64,000 nucleotides of DNA from Marsupella aquatica (taxonomy: Eukaryota; Marchantiophyta). Each line of letters opens with the position of its first letter. Position 1 is the stretch's first letter. Location of the stretch: NCBI GenBank assembly GCA_973895155.1, contig OZ316896.1, forward strand, positions 11,408,001 to 11,472,000, written 5' to 3'. The notes under the pieces were generated by a model. That model saw only the letters and a list, made by a program, of their open reading frames with translations. It made no database searches and had not been told where the DNA came from. Positions 1 to 12,600 of the stretch are shown piece after piece. The position numbers and the translations under genes were made by a program.

Positions 1-159
1 TTAGTATATGCTTTTGGGGGCCGACCATGCGTCCTCTCATTCAAGAAAAAGCTCTCCACCACATTGAACTGGGCGTCTGGGCAGCAAACCTTTACTACAC
101 GTGGATCAAAAAGTCAATCTTGTCATCTACCTAGCTAAACAATATAAACATGCTCTTTC

Positions 160-292
160 TTTCTCATGGTGTGGTTACCAAATGTCATTTTGGCTATGCT
201 CTTCCTTTCTCATGGTGTGCTTGACAAATGTCATTTTGGCTATGCTCTTCCTTTCTCATGGTGTGCTTGACAAATGTCATTTTGGCGGGAAG
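160..292. repeat. 46-bp tandem repeat, about 2.5 copies
   Basis: The words AAATGTCATTTTGG and CTTTCTCATGGTGTG recur at a 46-bp step (AAATG at 180, 226 and 272). Diverged single copies of the same word pair lie near 1190-1225 and 45,716-45,760, so the unit belongs to a dispersed family and is not only a local slip. Confidence 0.85.
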
Positions 293-384
293 CCTCCGTG
301 TGGTCCTTCGGTTATCTAAACATTATTATATGAAATATCTCTCTTTCTTTCTCATGGTCTGAAGCCTCCGTGGTGGTTCTACTA

Positions 385-505
385 GGGGATCTCAAGCCTC
401 AAAATCTGATGGTCTTTAACTTAGTAGGCAACGGACAGAAAAAAAGGGGATCTCAAACCTCAAAATCTGATGGTCTTTAACGTAGTAGGTAAGGTTAAGG
501 ACAGA
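385..505. repeat. 62-bp tandem duplication
   Basis: Two near-identical copies starting GGGGATCTCAA (385 and 447). Both contain CAAAATCTGATGGTCTTTAAC and then TAGTAGG. Nothing suggests coding use. Confidence 0.8.
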
Positions 506-882
506 AAAAGTTATGGGCTACCAAATTTGTAAACCATAACTTTTTGCTATAGGGATTGGTCATATGCCATGACCACAAGTCACTGTCGACGCTAGTGAAA
601 AGAAAATTTTTACACAGCCATGTGAAAAGGCCATGGTTATTTGTTTATGGCCAAAAGCCATCAACTATGAAGCTTTGAGATGCCCTATTAGGATGCAATA
701 TTTTCTAACCCTTTAATTCCCACATGCAACCCGCCACCCTCCCTGCGTTCATACACTCCTTAAATCTAATTGTCAGGCCAACTCACCAACTCCCCAGGGT
801 TTCCAATTGTCTGACCATCTCACTTATGTTCAAAAATATTGTGCTCAACATCACTCACTCTAGACAATATTGTACAACACAT

Positions 883-1113
883 GGGCATTAGGCTGCAATA
901 GTACAAAGTAGTCACGCTTGTGGGGCTGTCCTTGCATGCTGTTATTGAAGTAAAGGTAATCCACCAAAATAAATTGGGCAACAAAGGTGAGTCCACACAG
1001 GGGCATTAGGCTACAGTAGTACAAAGTAATCACGCTTTTGGGGCTGCCTTGCATCCTCTTATGGAAGTAAAGGTACTCCACCAAAATAAATTGGGCAACA
1101 AGAGGTGAGTCCA
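883..1113. repeat. 118-bp tandem duplication
   Basis: Two copies beginning GGGCATTAGGCT (883 and 1001) and ending near GGGCAACAA..GGTGAGTCC. They are roughly 90% alike by eye, with several small indels. No reading frame is conserved between the copies, so this looks like non-coding duplication. Confidence 0.8.
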
Positions 1114-2060
1114 GTCAGATCATTAAGTCAATCTTATCATCTATCAAAACATCTCAACAGTATAATATGCAATATATCCCACTCTATTTTTCTCATGGAC
1201 TGTTTACAAAATGTCATTTGGCGGGAAATGAGCCAATGGCCAAGGAGGCCATTGTGTACCTTTTCCATGCCTAACCTGTCATTTCCCCCTTAGCTAGAAC
1301 ACTCATTGAAATCCAATTGTCAAGCCAACTTGCGAACTCCATCCGACTTGCGGACTCCCTCCAATGTCCAAGTGTCTAGCCATCTCACTTAATCCTCAAA
1401 AACTTTTTTGCTCAACAGCAATTGCTAACAAAAATATAGTACAAATGCAGAGGCATTGGACTAGTCTACACTATTAGTGGAGATTAGCTATCAAAGTCTA
1501 GGGTTCATGACAAACTGTGTAAAGTGAAGTCATATGCTGCAATTTATCAGGTAATATTCTTTATTCATTCAAACTATCCCTGTGACTAGGGATGGGCATG
1601 GAGAGCCTGCATACAAGGAGCTCTTCCTGGGCTATGCACTAGTATTGGTGCCAGTCAGCACTCACCAACAAGCAGGTGTGTGGGGTAGGGTGCCCGGCAG
1701 GGTGGAGAGAAATCCTCCGGCAAAAAAAACACCAATCCTCCTCCCCCTAAGCAGCTCCCTCTGAGCGTCCCTGATGACTCCCTCCCTCCTTGGCCACATT
1801 GGAAGGATGCCTTTTCTTGACCATTGTGCTATATGGCTGAAGATATTCATTCTTGAGAAACTCATTTATTGTTCCCCATTGGGTCCGGCAAGTCAATGTT
1901 GCTGTCATCACCCACTGCCTATCATGTAAAGAAAGTGAAGACTTGAGGGTGTATGCAAGGGTGTATGTCTCCCCATTTCCAAATGTTGACAGTTCATGGA
2001 TCCGCATAAGTGCAAAGTCCCCTCGGCATTAATTGTCCTAGCAAATTAAACATAGCCCAG
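1114..2060. other. Gene-free stretch
   Basis: Only short overlapping open frames without recognisable domains are present. One further diverged copy of the 160-292 repeat word occurs near 1190-1225. I see no RNA gene or promoter that can be supported. Confidence 0.5.
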
Positions 2061-2170
2061 CCCAACAGTAGATTGAAGTCTTTATTGTGGCAAGCGAGTT
2101 TCTGAGTTCAAACCTCCCAACAGTAGATTGAAGTCTTCATTGTGGCAAGCGAGTTTCTGAGTTCAAACCT
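2061..2170. repeat. 55-bp tandem duplication
   Basis: CCCAACAGTAGATTGAAGTC recurs at 2061 and 2116, and both copies run into GCGAGTTTCTGAGTTCAAACC. The last ten bases resemble a tRNA B box, but no A box or T-stem pairing accompanies them. Confidence 0.85.
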
Positions 2171-2749
2171 TACAACTCGACCAGCTCATCCCAAAGTGGG
2201 CTTCACCCAAATGCTTTGCACACAAAATAATGGACACTTGGAAAAATTGAAGGTCACTCTCTCGTCACCTAAATGTAAATGGGTAGGTGAGCATCATCTA
2301 AGAGCGGGACCAGGCTGGGAAGGGGAGCCCGGGGAAGCCCGGTACCGGGCCAGGAGGCGTTTGGGAAAGTTCGTGACCAGGCATGGAATATAGGCAAATA
2401 TGCAACATTTGGCCCCATTTTGAGCCAGAATGTGACGAGTTCGAACCGGGTTGGGTCCTGCATATTAGGTTTTAGGGTGCTCGTTGTTGTTAGAGAGGTG
2501 TTCTCTAGCTAATTTAGCCACTAAAAAAAGGCAAAAAGCGCTTAATATAGGTATCGATTGATATTCAATGTCAGTCAATGAGTAACATAGGCAATGTCAG
2601 TCAATGAGTAACATAGGTCCCTCCCTACCTTTCAGGCATTAGGTGATCGATGTTGTGCAAACGTATTGAATCTCGTCGACGATGCTACCACAGTGTTTTT
2701 GCTGCCATGGCAGGGCCCTGGGCCCATCGACGGCAGGTTGGAGACTTGG

Positions 2750-3680
2750 AGTGCTGGACCCAGCTCAAATTTAGTACTCCGTCATAATAATGAATCGCTC
2801 TCCCGCTCGCCCGAGCTTGTCCCAAATTCCCAATTCGTTGGTCCAAAGGCAGTTGTGTAGTGCGTCGTTGGAATTCTGGGTAGCTGAGTTTTGACGAGCC
2901 GCAACCAAAACCCCGAAATCGAAGAGCACTGTACAGTGTGTCTCAGCTCAAATTTATTTAGTTCTCCGTAGTAATGAATGGCTCTCACACTCGAGCTCGT
3001 CCCAAATTCCGATTTCGTTTGTCCAGAAGTAGCGGATCAGCTAATGAGTGCGTCGGTGGATCCTGGGGAAGCTGAAATTTGACGAGCCCGAACTAAAAAC
3101 CCGAAATCGAAGGGTACTGTACCGTATGTCTGAGCTCAAATTTCTCTAGTCTAGTCTATTCTAGTTCTAGTCTAGTACTTCATAATAATGAATCGCTCTC
3201 CCGCTCCAGTGCTCCACCTCGTCCGAAATTCCCCATGCGTTTGTCCCGAAGCAGCTGATGAGTGCGTCGGTGCCTCGGTGGAATCCGGGGAAGCTGAGAT
3301 TTGACGACGCGCAACGAAAATTCCAAAATCAAACGGTACGTACATAACACCCGGCCGAGCTAGAATTTACTACTCCTCAATAATGAATCTCTCGCGCGCT
3401 CGTCCCAAATTCCCAACGACCCAATGTCTGTACAGAAGCAGCTGATGAGCAAGTCGGTGGCATCCGGGGAAGCTCGGATTCGGCGAGGCGAAACCAAAAT
3501 CCGAAATCAAAGAATATAGTGTGTCCTAGCGGGCCCAGTTTAAATTTACTACTACGTAATGAGAATGAATAGCTCTCCCGCTCGAGCTAGTCCCAAATCT
3601 CCAATTTGTTGTCCGTAAGCGAAGCAGCTTATGAGATCAGATATGAGATCCGAGGAAGCTGAGAAGAGGTAGTAGCGGAA
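2750..3680. repeat. Diverged ~185-bp tandem array, five copies
   Basis: Five degenerate monomers start with a word like GCTCAAATTTA at about 2762, 2945, 3133, 3358 and 3537. Each is followed by TAATGAATCGCTCTC, then CGTCCCAAATTCC, then AGCTGATGAGTGCGTCGG, then GACGAGCC..AACCAAAA. Spacing is about 183, 188, 225 and 178 bp. Monomer length is in the usual plant-satellite range, but five diverged copies make a local array only. A short CTAGT-rich simple repeat (3146-3178) is inserted in copy three. Confidence 0.8.
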
Positions 3681-3834
3681 GAGTTTAGAAGCTGCTATAT
3701 ATGGAAACTGTTATCCTGTACCGGATAGATATGCTTAGTAGACCCCTTCTTTGAAAAAGTTTGCTTGAAAAAGTTTGCTTAATCAAACCCCTCCATGCTT
3801 TTTCCCCAATGCTTTTTCCCCAATGTGTACTGGT

Positions 3835-3997
3835 GATTGGACCTTTAGATCTTAGATTTGGATCATTGATAGACCTGGGGTTGGTCAAGTAACAAGTTTC
3901 ATTTTGGGGATTGATGATTGGACCTTTAGATCTTAGATTTGGATCATTGATAGACCTGGGTTTGGTCAAGTAACAAATTTCATTTTGGGGATTGATC
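3835..3997. repeat. 78-bp tandem duplication, frame-preserving
   Basis: Two copies beginning GATTGGACCTTTAGATC (about 3835 and 3913), nearly identical. The step is a multiple of three, so a minus-strand open frame reads through both as a repeated NDPNLRSKGPI-type peptide. I take this as a by-product of the duplication and not as a gene, because no family is recognisable. Confidence 0.8.
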
Positions 3998-4967
3998 AAG
4001 CAAATACCTGGATGCATCTATTATTCAGATTTGGTGAATCTACTTTTCAAATTTTGTCTTATTCATATTTTGTGTTTAATATTTACAGACCCCACTAGAG
4101 GTCCCTTCCAAAATTCCTGGCACCACAGCGTGCCACGTCAACAACAACCGCAACAAACAAGACTCGTCATTTTTGTGAATCAAACTTATAATTTTCATTC
4201 GTGTTTATGTCAATTTGGGTGTAAATTTTGGGACGCCATGCCATAAAAAGAAAAGTAAAAACATTGAAAATGCAAAGAGCAAGATGATTAAAACTGTCAC
4301 TATGTAACCGTTTTAGTTACATTTCCAATTTTAAAACTTAAATTCAAAGATTTATAAAAAGTATTTTTCATATAATAAATAATGACTAATAACTAACTTG
4401 ATAATTTCCTTGTTAAATCGCAACTCCCGGTATGTAAAGACCTCTCGTATTGTACGGCCATTAATGCTAGGAAGAGCATATAGAAACCCAGGATCGGGGA
4501 GAAAGAATGGTTGGAATCTTGAAAGTTCATCAAATTTTATACTCAAAACTATTTACTCATTCTCAAAACAAAAAAAATACCCAATCGTAGATCGCATTGA
4601 GATCTTTCGTTTGCACTCTAGTTCACCTTCTAACATGGATGAATAAGATTTCTAGAGGCATTACAAAATCGACGGCAAAGATCGTAAAATCAACAAAATC
4701 GACGGCTAGGAAGGCTTGGATTTGTTTAATTTTTCATTTGAAAAATATTAACCCATTTGCAAAACGGACAGAACCCATCCATAGAGCTATTTGAGATCTT
4801 TCTTTTGAGCCATAGATTGGCCATTATGATGGATGGACGAGATTTCCGGAGATAAGAAATGGAGACGGCTCAGATTGACTCTTCCCCCTGATTTTATTAG
4901 CCAAGGGGTCCACGAACTAATTTTATTTTAATGTGCCTTAACTACAGTAAATGAATCATTTGTATTA

Positions 4968-5582
4968 ATTTGGACCACTACAAGAGACGACATACATTTA
5001 AAAATCAGAAATAATCCACTCATCACATGACAGGGAGATACATCAAAGCCTCTTTTGGAATGGCCTAGAGAGACAAAGTGAAGAAAGAAACCCCTGCTTT
5101 TGGAATGGCCTAGAGAGACAAAGTGAAGAAAGAAACCCCTGAAAAGACACCTTTTGTGGTTTACTCAACATCTTTACTAGGCTTTTCAGTTTTTTGCTCG
5201 GTTCTTTGTGTACTTTTTGCTGTTGTAGGGGATTCCCTTTCTTGTTAGGCATCTTGGGATCTTTCCCTCCCCTTATTGCATCTTCTTGAGTGGTTTTTGT
5301 TGAGTGTGGGATTTTGCCTCCCTATATGGAGTTTTTGTTTTCTACTGACCCCCATGGGAAGCTCTTTCTAAAATCCCCAAAATTACTTGCAGTCACATCA
5401 ACATTATTGGTCACAAACAAGGACACTTGATTATGCAAGAAGACACTATTTGGACCACTATTTTAATGTGCCTTAGTGGGTCTCTTGCCCTTTGGGACCT
5501 TGGAGGTTTGACGCTATTCTCTTGTAGTGGTCCAAATAGCATCAAACCTCCAAGGTCCCAAAGGGCAAGAGACCCACTAAAG
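4968..5582. mobile_element. Non-autonomous inverted-repeat element with CACTA-like ends and an internal long hairpin
   Basis: A perfect 20-bp inverted repeat pairs 4968-4987 (ATTTGGACCACTACAAGAGA) with 5518-5537. The inner part, CACTACAAG, is the terminal word typical of plant CACTA (En/Spm) elements. A second inverted repeat of about 45 bp, with one mismatch, pairs 5472-5517 with 5535-5582 around a ~17-nt loop that contains the right 20-bp arm. A 45-bp two-copy tandem duplication sits inside (5053-5143, TTTTGGAATGGCC word). The word TTTTAATGTGCCTTA occurs both outside (4924) and inside (5461). No transposase is encoded. Assignment to CACTA is inferred from the end word only. Confidence 0.55.
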
Positions 5583-8500
5583 AGGAGAAAACAAGGGGAA
5601 AACACATGTAAGACCTAAGAGCCAACTAAGTACCAACCAAAAAAAACTGAAGAGCCAAAAGCCCAGCCCAATAAAGAGGAGAAAAGAAAGAAAAGAAACC
5701 CAGGAAGACCAGTGCCTACAAGCACTAAGTCTAGCACAATGACAAAGAAACTAAAATCCTACAGAGCGGTGTGATATTAGGCCTTGTTGGGAGGAAAAAG
5801 GACCAATTTAATACAAAGGGCCCAACAAATTGAGTAGATGCAAAATATGTCCCTAGGTGCTTAGTGGAAGCACCAAATGCTAACCAGGCACATGACCAAA
5901 GAGGGTTTGGTCACACCATTGTACAAATATACACCACGAGGTAAGGCATGAATATACTGACAAAATTGTATTTGGAGGACCCCTTGTGATGTATTATTGT
6001 AATTTTGCCTGTACAACCACTTCCTTTCAGCTAACTTGCCCGGATATATCTGACTGTCTAGTTGTGACCATACAAAATCAAGGGTCAAGATATCTGAGTG
6101 GGAAGGCACATGGATGGGAAACAAGGAGGGGGAGGTTCCATCCTAGACCCTTCCCACTCATGCATGGATAGGAAAAGGGCGAGGGGCAAGGATCCAGGAG
6201 AACAAACATGCTCCTTGATCCTTGACCCTCCCACCTCCCACCTCCCTTGCGAGTACTCCCCCTACCAAGACCCTCACACTTGAGTATGGTAGTTTTCTAT
6301 TTTAATGAATAAAGACTTCATCAAGCTCTTTTCAATATTGAATACATTTCTTTCATTTTGGACATTCCAATCTCTTCTGTCATCCTTTACAAAACAACAT
6401 CTTCTTGCAACAATGTCATCCCGGATGTCATTTATGAAATAAAATCCTAAATGCAAAAATCACTTTTGTGGAATAATATCTTTGAAGAAACAACTTGTTT
6501 TACTTAACAACTTATTTTCCTCCACAACACCTTTTCCACAAAGACACCATTTTTGCAATGATCTCTTTTGCACCTTTTGCCCAATGTTATCTTTCGTGCC
6601 AGAACACTTTTTGCTTGACAACAGTTTTTGCACAAATGCTCAGCTTGACACACTGGTACTGAGCTAGTAGGGTATCAACTAAAAGTGATCAACTAAAAGA
6701 ATGGCTTATTCGCTTTTTATTGATAATATGGAATGGAAGTATGGAATTGTTCATTCTCAATTTAATTATCAATTATACACAGGCAATTGCATATGACTAG
6801 AATGTTTCATACTTATTCATTTAGTAATAGGATTCTGAGTCCTCTGAGTCCTTGACAGGTTTGGAATTGCACAGAAAACATTTGTGACTCAAACCAAAGG
6901 TTTCCACAATTGATGGATCAAATCTGATTATATTTTCCCAGACATTTTGCAATCACAAGTTCCATATTTTACAAGCTGAATTGCTTTGGGAAATTTGAAC
7001 CTCAAAGAGGTGAGAATTGGGGACACCCTGTAATTGTTTTTCCTCATGCAAGATTATATCCCTACCTAAAGGTGGTCCAATATCTATCACTTGATTGTCC
7101 AAAAACACTTTCACTGCTTCAAAAAGATTGGCATCAACTCATTAAATGAGCCAACATTAAGCAAGTTATCAAATTCTATACAACTTCTATAGTTAGACAT
7201 AATTTACAAAAAGTACCCAGTGCAACTCCTTTCAAGAAGTTCAGGATTCCAAGGTCTCCGGGTCAAACTTGACAACAATAGAAAACTACATTGCATAATT
7301 CCAAAGCAGCTTTTTTTATCCTCAAACAGCTGATAGAAGCCTTGAGGCTTTTCCTCATCTCCTTGTGATCCTGTGTACAACGATATACAAACTCTTGCCA
7401 CCAATCTGAAAAAAACATACGGATATGGTTAGATAACCAAATAAGGCTTAAGCTCAGATAAGCAGAAACTAATGTATCTAGATCCTAAAAGCCACAAAGC
7501 TTTATATGACTCTCCCAATGACTCTACAAAGATCACTCCACAGAACTTCCTTAAACCACACCTGCCCATCCAAAAGGACCCCCTTTCTGCCTGACTACTG
7601 TTCATTCATGCTTGCAGGCCGAGCAAAAGACTTAGACCAGGCGTAAAAGGTGGACCTCACAGTAGTACTCCTGCCCATCCCTCCATGAATGTGATTGTGT
7701 AAAATGAGAGCTACTAACGGGTTACCGGTAGCTCTTATAGGTGAAGCTGTGGTCTAAGGGAACATACAGAGTTATTTCACAAGCACTAATTGTAGAAAGG
7801 AAAACCTGCAGGACATTATATTTAGACATGGACGGTACTCTAAGGCCAAACTTAAATCATGCATTTAATTTAAAGGCCCTTTGGATGCTCAAGTTTATTG
7901 TGCAAAGACTTTCATTATTTATCAATATGCACATTCTAGTCAAGACCGTCTAGCTTATGTCAATCACCCAAATTTGATTTATCACTACTATCATTTCTTG
8001 TGTTGATAGTTATGAGTTCTTGAACTTGTATTCTAAAGATTTTTCATTTGTGTGCCTTCTCATCACCCTGCCCCACCCTTGGGGGGTTATAATATAGAAA
8101 ATTATTGGAAGCAAGTGTGATCCAAAAGAATACTTTCATAATGTTGACCAAAGTGTTGGTGTACCCGACCATAAATGAGAATGTTCCTTATTTCATGCCA
8201 TTTTACCATGTAAAATAAGCCATTAATTACTCTGAAAATATAAATATTTATAATTTTCTCTCTTTATCAAATAGGGGTATTCTTATTAGATCACTACCAC
8301 ATGCCTTATCAAAAACTAAACTCGATGCCCTAACCCCCACTCTATGGGAGTTGCTAGATTAGAGTTACTAGTCTAGCCATATTCAGATGCCTTGTTAAGG
8401 TTAGATGTGCTACCACTATAACCATTAGCAAGACTTAGTTAGTGAAAGGAACTTAGGCTCATTGTTATGGAGCCAGTTGAGAGATAGGGAAAGTTAAGTT

Positions 8501-8823
8501 TGTGAAAACTTGATAACTATGGTTCATGGGCTCCCAAATAGAAGTACAGCTCAATAACGCTTTCTTGTGTATGCATGTGGACGTAACCTTTGGAGAGGTG
8601 AACCACATATCTCCTTTGTCAACTACTTGTGTGTTTGTTGGATTTTACACATGCGCATGTTGTCTTATGAGTAACGGTTGTTTGCTCAATAGGAGCGGGA
8701 ATAGGAATGTGCATCTTAAAGTGATTGGCAGAGGTTGACTCCACAGATTTGAAAAGTGACAACAGCCCCCAAAAGATATTCCCAGATATTTTGATAGGGT
8801 ACCTTCAGGGGTAAGGTATAAGC
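5583..8823. other. Gene-free stretch
   Basis: A/T-rich intergenic DNA. The longest frames are below 90 codons, have no recognisable motif, and are not flanked by convincing splice sites. I see no repeat larger than simple runs here. Confidence 0.5.
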
Positions 8824-9080
8824 CTTGTAGTATTATTCAAGGTATCATCATCACTTTACAAATTAATTCCACCCTATCAAACACATAGAAAGAAAGTTGC
8901 TTACAACACTTCAAAGGTGTGAGTAGTCATTTTTCTGCAGGACTGTGTGGAATAGCCTCTGACTTAGTGTAGTATTATTCAAGCTCATCATCACTTTACA
9001 ACCTCGTTAACTCCAACATATCAAACACATAGAAAGAAAGTAGCTTACAATACTTCAAGGTGTGAATGGTCCTCTTCTGC
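8824..9080. repeat. ~142-bp tandem duplication
   Basis: TAGTATTATTCAAG at 8828 and 8970 begins two copies that share ATCATCACTTTACAA, then AACACATAGAAAGAAAGT and CTTCAAAGGTGTGA. The copies differ by several indels, so the event is not recent. It lies about 0.6 kb downstream of the stop codon of the membrane-protein gene on the minus strand. Confidence 0.75.
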
Positions 9081-9667
9081 AATGTGCCAGTCCTTCTTTT
9101 GTCTGTTGGCCGGGCTACTCATGATTTGAGTCATGCTCTCAACCAGTCTTAACTCTTGTTTCAATTGCCAGTCCAAGAGCCCTTGCACTTGATAGGTTTA
9201 AATACACCTTAGGCCCTAGCCCAAGCAGATAGCTCACAATACTAATGGCATCTCAATTAGCAGATCTTGGCATATTCTGGTTTGGTATCCTCAACAGAGT
9301 AGTGTCACAGGTTCAAGCTCAAAAACTGATTCATGGATTTCAGACCTGAGTAACAACATTCAACCACTTTTGAACTTTTTAAAGGGACACAACCGCTCCC
9401 CTGACGTTTGCTGGTGGGTTGATGGAATGTATACTTGTAGACAACTCCAAAAACAATATGATATGGATATCACCACAAAGATAGCCACTCTCAAACCTGG
9501 ATTGGCACACTAAAGATGCCTCAGGTTTCACCTCCAAGTCAACTTCTTTCCAAATTGGGCAACAAATTATTTTGTTGCATAAGCGTTTCTTCATTGTGGA
9601 GGTTGATAAAATACTTGCTCATGTGAGCGGTCATTTGTAACTCTCCATGTGAGTAACTAGAGATGTC

Positions 9668-12600
9668 CTAGCCAATGTTTGTGGGTGTCAATGTAATTTC
9701 TTCTATTGGGGTGTTTGGCCTTCTTGATGCTTCCATGGGTGTAGAAGTATTACTAACTTGAGGATGTTTACATCTGACTTGTTTTAGGAGAATTAAGGCT
9801 TTGTTGATATCCAAATTCTTGTTTTGAAGGAGAAGAACAAAACAAACTTGCAAAGGCATTAAAGCCAAGGAAGCAATGATAAATCCAGCCCAAAGCCCAT
9901 TGAGCGATTTCCGTAAGGGTGCACAACGGTTTCTAAGAATGTCCTCAAAAGTTACTTTTACAAAATTGCATGTCACAATCCTGAATATGGATGGCAACAT
10001 CTTATATACAATACTTGATGCATTCATAGCCATACTAGCTTGCAAGTACACAAAGTTAGGTACAGGGGTTCCTTGTTCAAAACAATATGTCAGATTGTCA
10101 CTTTTGCAACGAAATGGTCCATATACCTGCAAGACACCAAGAGAGTGTTATAGTTTCATTGTCATTTTTCGCTGAGAACTCATCTGCCCTCCAATGTTTG
10201 ATACTCTCATGTATTCTCATTTTGAAGCTTTGATGTATTTGACAATCTTGAGACTTGGAACAACTGGAAGGAAAGGTTGGATATGGGGGTCTTGGATGGA
10301 CACACCGAAAGCATAGTGTAACAAGACAGGAGCAAATTACTCTGAAAAATCTGTAAATGGCATTAGGGGAATATAATTTTATGTTTATTGGTACATGTCT
10401 CTCAGGGATCTGTGAGTCCATCCGAGCACTTATTCAAACCTTTGTGTCTTTTGGGGTTTTCCTTTCTGGAAAGAGTAGGTCGCATCAGAAAAAGTTCACA
10501 GCATTACAAGCTAGTTTGAGGTGATAAACCTCCCCTGATCAACAATAATGTTTTGAGGACCCATGAATGATTGAAATTCATTCTACAATTGATATACAGA
10601 GCTTCTATTCAATCTCGGTCTTCAATTACATTTTTAATTAAATATGAAGATCTAAGTTGATCAATATTCTCACAATGAAATTCATCATGTACATGGTATA
10701 TCTTAGTCTTGGTTGATCATTCTGATTTCTGGAGATGAGCATTTATAACAAAAGGCAAAGATCCAGGAGATGATGGCAGGAGCCACAACATGTCATGTGA
10801 TTCCTTGATTCACTAAATGAATTAGAATTTTGGATATTTTTAGGAATGGGACTAATCATCTTTGAGGCTCAATTCTCACCTTCCCAAAGTTTGCAAAAGG
10901 TGTCTCTCCCATCATGCAAACATTGTCATTGTATAGTGGTGGTGGTCCATAAGGATCACAAACTCGAGGAAGGAAGAAATTCACATTGGAATTGGTTTTA
11001 GCTGCAATCTTTTTTTCCTCTCCATTTGCCCAATCAACAGCAACATTAGCTTGAGTGACCAAACTCTTGATTGCCGCCTTTGCACCACCAAGAGCTCTGG
11101 CAGCATTGGGTTTGCTGAGACATGGCAAAACCTTAGCAAGACTTGAGTTTGTGGGATTGTTATTATATTCACCCATGACCATGCATGCGTCGTTGGCAAC
11201 ACTGGGTGTCATACAAAGGAAAACCACGTAAATACTCAAAACAATGTCATGCTAATTAAGAAGCAATAGTGCTACTTCACTTCACATGCTAAATAAACAA
11301 TAAATTTGCAATTACAACAACATTACAAATGGATGATTCTTGCTTTGGGTCAAATTTATTTGTAGTTTGTTTTATGCAGTTGAGGACCCTCCTCATAATT
11401 TCCATCATGGACATAATCAACATGAGAAGAATCAGGGGTAAATCTTACTTGGTCAAGGCAAAGCTTACTCCAGCTAAAAACCACGTTCCAAATAATAACA
11501 TAGTCATCAAACCAAACGTCCTGGTTTGTTGAACATGTGAACCATGTGCAAAAATCTTTGGTAAGTCCACAAATTTTTGTCTACTTTCTTAGCAGGTCCA
11601 ATGGTTATTAGATGATGAACAATGACTGTGTTGTATATCCCTACCCCTCAAATTGGTTCTAAATAAGTTTGGCATAGTTATGCTTTGTGTACAAAATAGC
11701 CATTCTATTTCTCCTTCACCAACTTGATTTTATTCTGGCCATCTGCTATTGAATAAGTGTCCACCTTCTCATAAAGTCTTCAACTTTTAAAAATAAATTG
11801 GCAATTTCATAAGTCACGGACAAGAAACTATGCTTTTCTACAACTTTAATTGGTTTATGAAAATTCATAGAATATATGCCACTAAAGATAAGACAATCAT
11901 ACCCGAGGATTACAGGTCTCCAACTCCCCAAAGTACCCACTGTAAAACAAAGTTCAAACCAAGGATTGAGGTCAGCTAAAATCCCACTTAAACCCATTCG
12001 ATTAACAACAATTAAGCAAAGAAAATACCATTTGAAGCTAGTCTCACTTGTTGATTGATGTGAATAACCCCATCCTAGCATATCATCAATGTCCATATTT
12101 ATTTTGTAATCCCATCCCTCTGATAAGTTAAACCTCCTTCATTAGGTAAAGCAGCATATAAAATCCTTTAAAATTCTCCTCAAAATTAGGAACGTCAGAA
12201 TCCAAAGTTTGTGCCATTTGTATCTAATGTTAAAAGCTATGGGTTATGTTAAGACTACTTAGATTATTGTATATCCAATCTATATTCTTTATCATGGTGT
12301 TACAAGAAGAGTGTTGGTCTCTTTGAATACATACCAGAACCCAGAACCACGACCAATGAAAGGGATGCTGATACAATTGTCAATGCCATCTTCCTGAATT
12401 TTCCATTTCCAACAATAATATGTAAGCAACATTGCATTGACAATGTGATACCCAAATTCTCCATATCAAACAAGATTTTAGCTTGGGCAATAAGCTCAGA
12501 TAGGGTTGCATCCCAAACCTTTGCTCCTATGGGATTTCTAGGCTCTCATGCACTGTAATTAGGATGACAGGGATTTAGAGCAAAAAAGATGACTGATTTC

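Noticed and set aside
2437-2450. tRNA gene suggested by GAGTTCGAACCGGG
   Set aside because: The bases either side of the loop do not pair, and no acceptor stem or anticodon arm can be built.
3685-4017. 110-codon minus-strand frame with a repeated peptide
   Set aside because: The repeat is explained by a 78-bp DNA duplication, a multiple of three. Outside it there is no protein-like composition and no known family.
11746-12096. 116-codon minus-strand frame inside the membrane-protein gene
   Set aside because: It lies in the intron between exons at 12,331 and 11,520, whose phases already agree. It has no family match.
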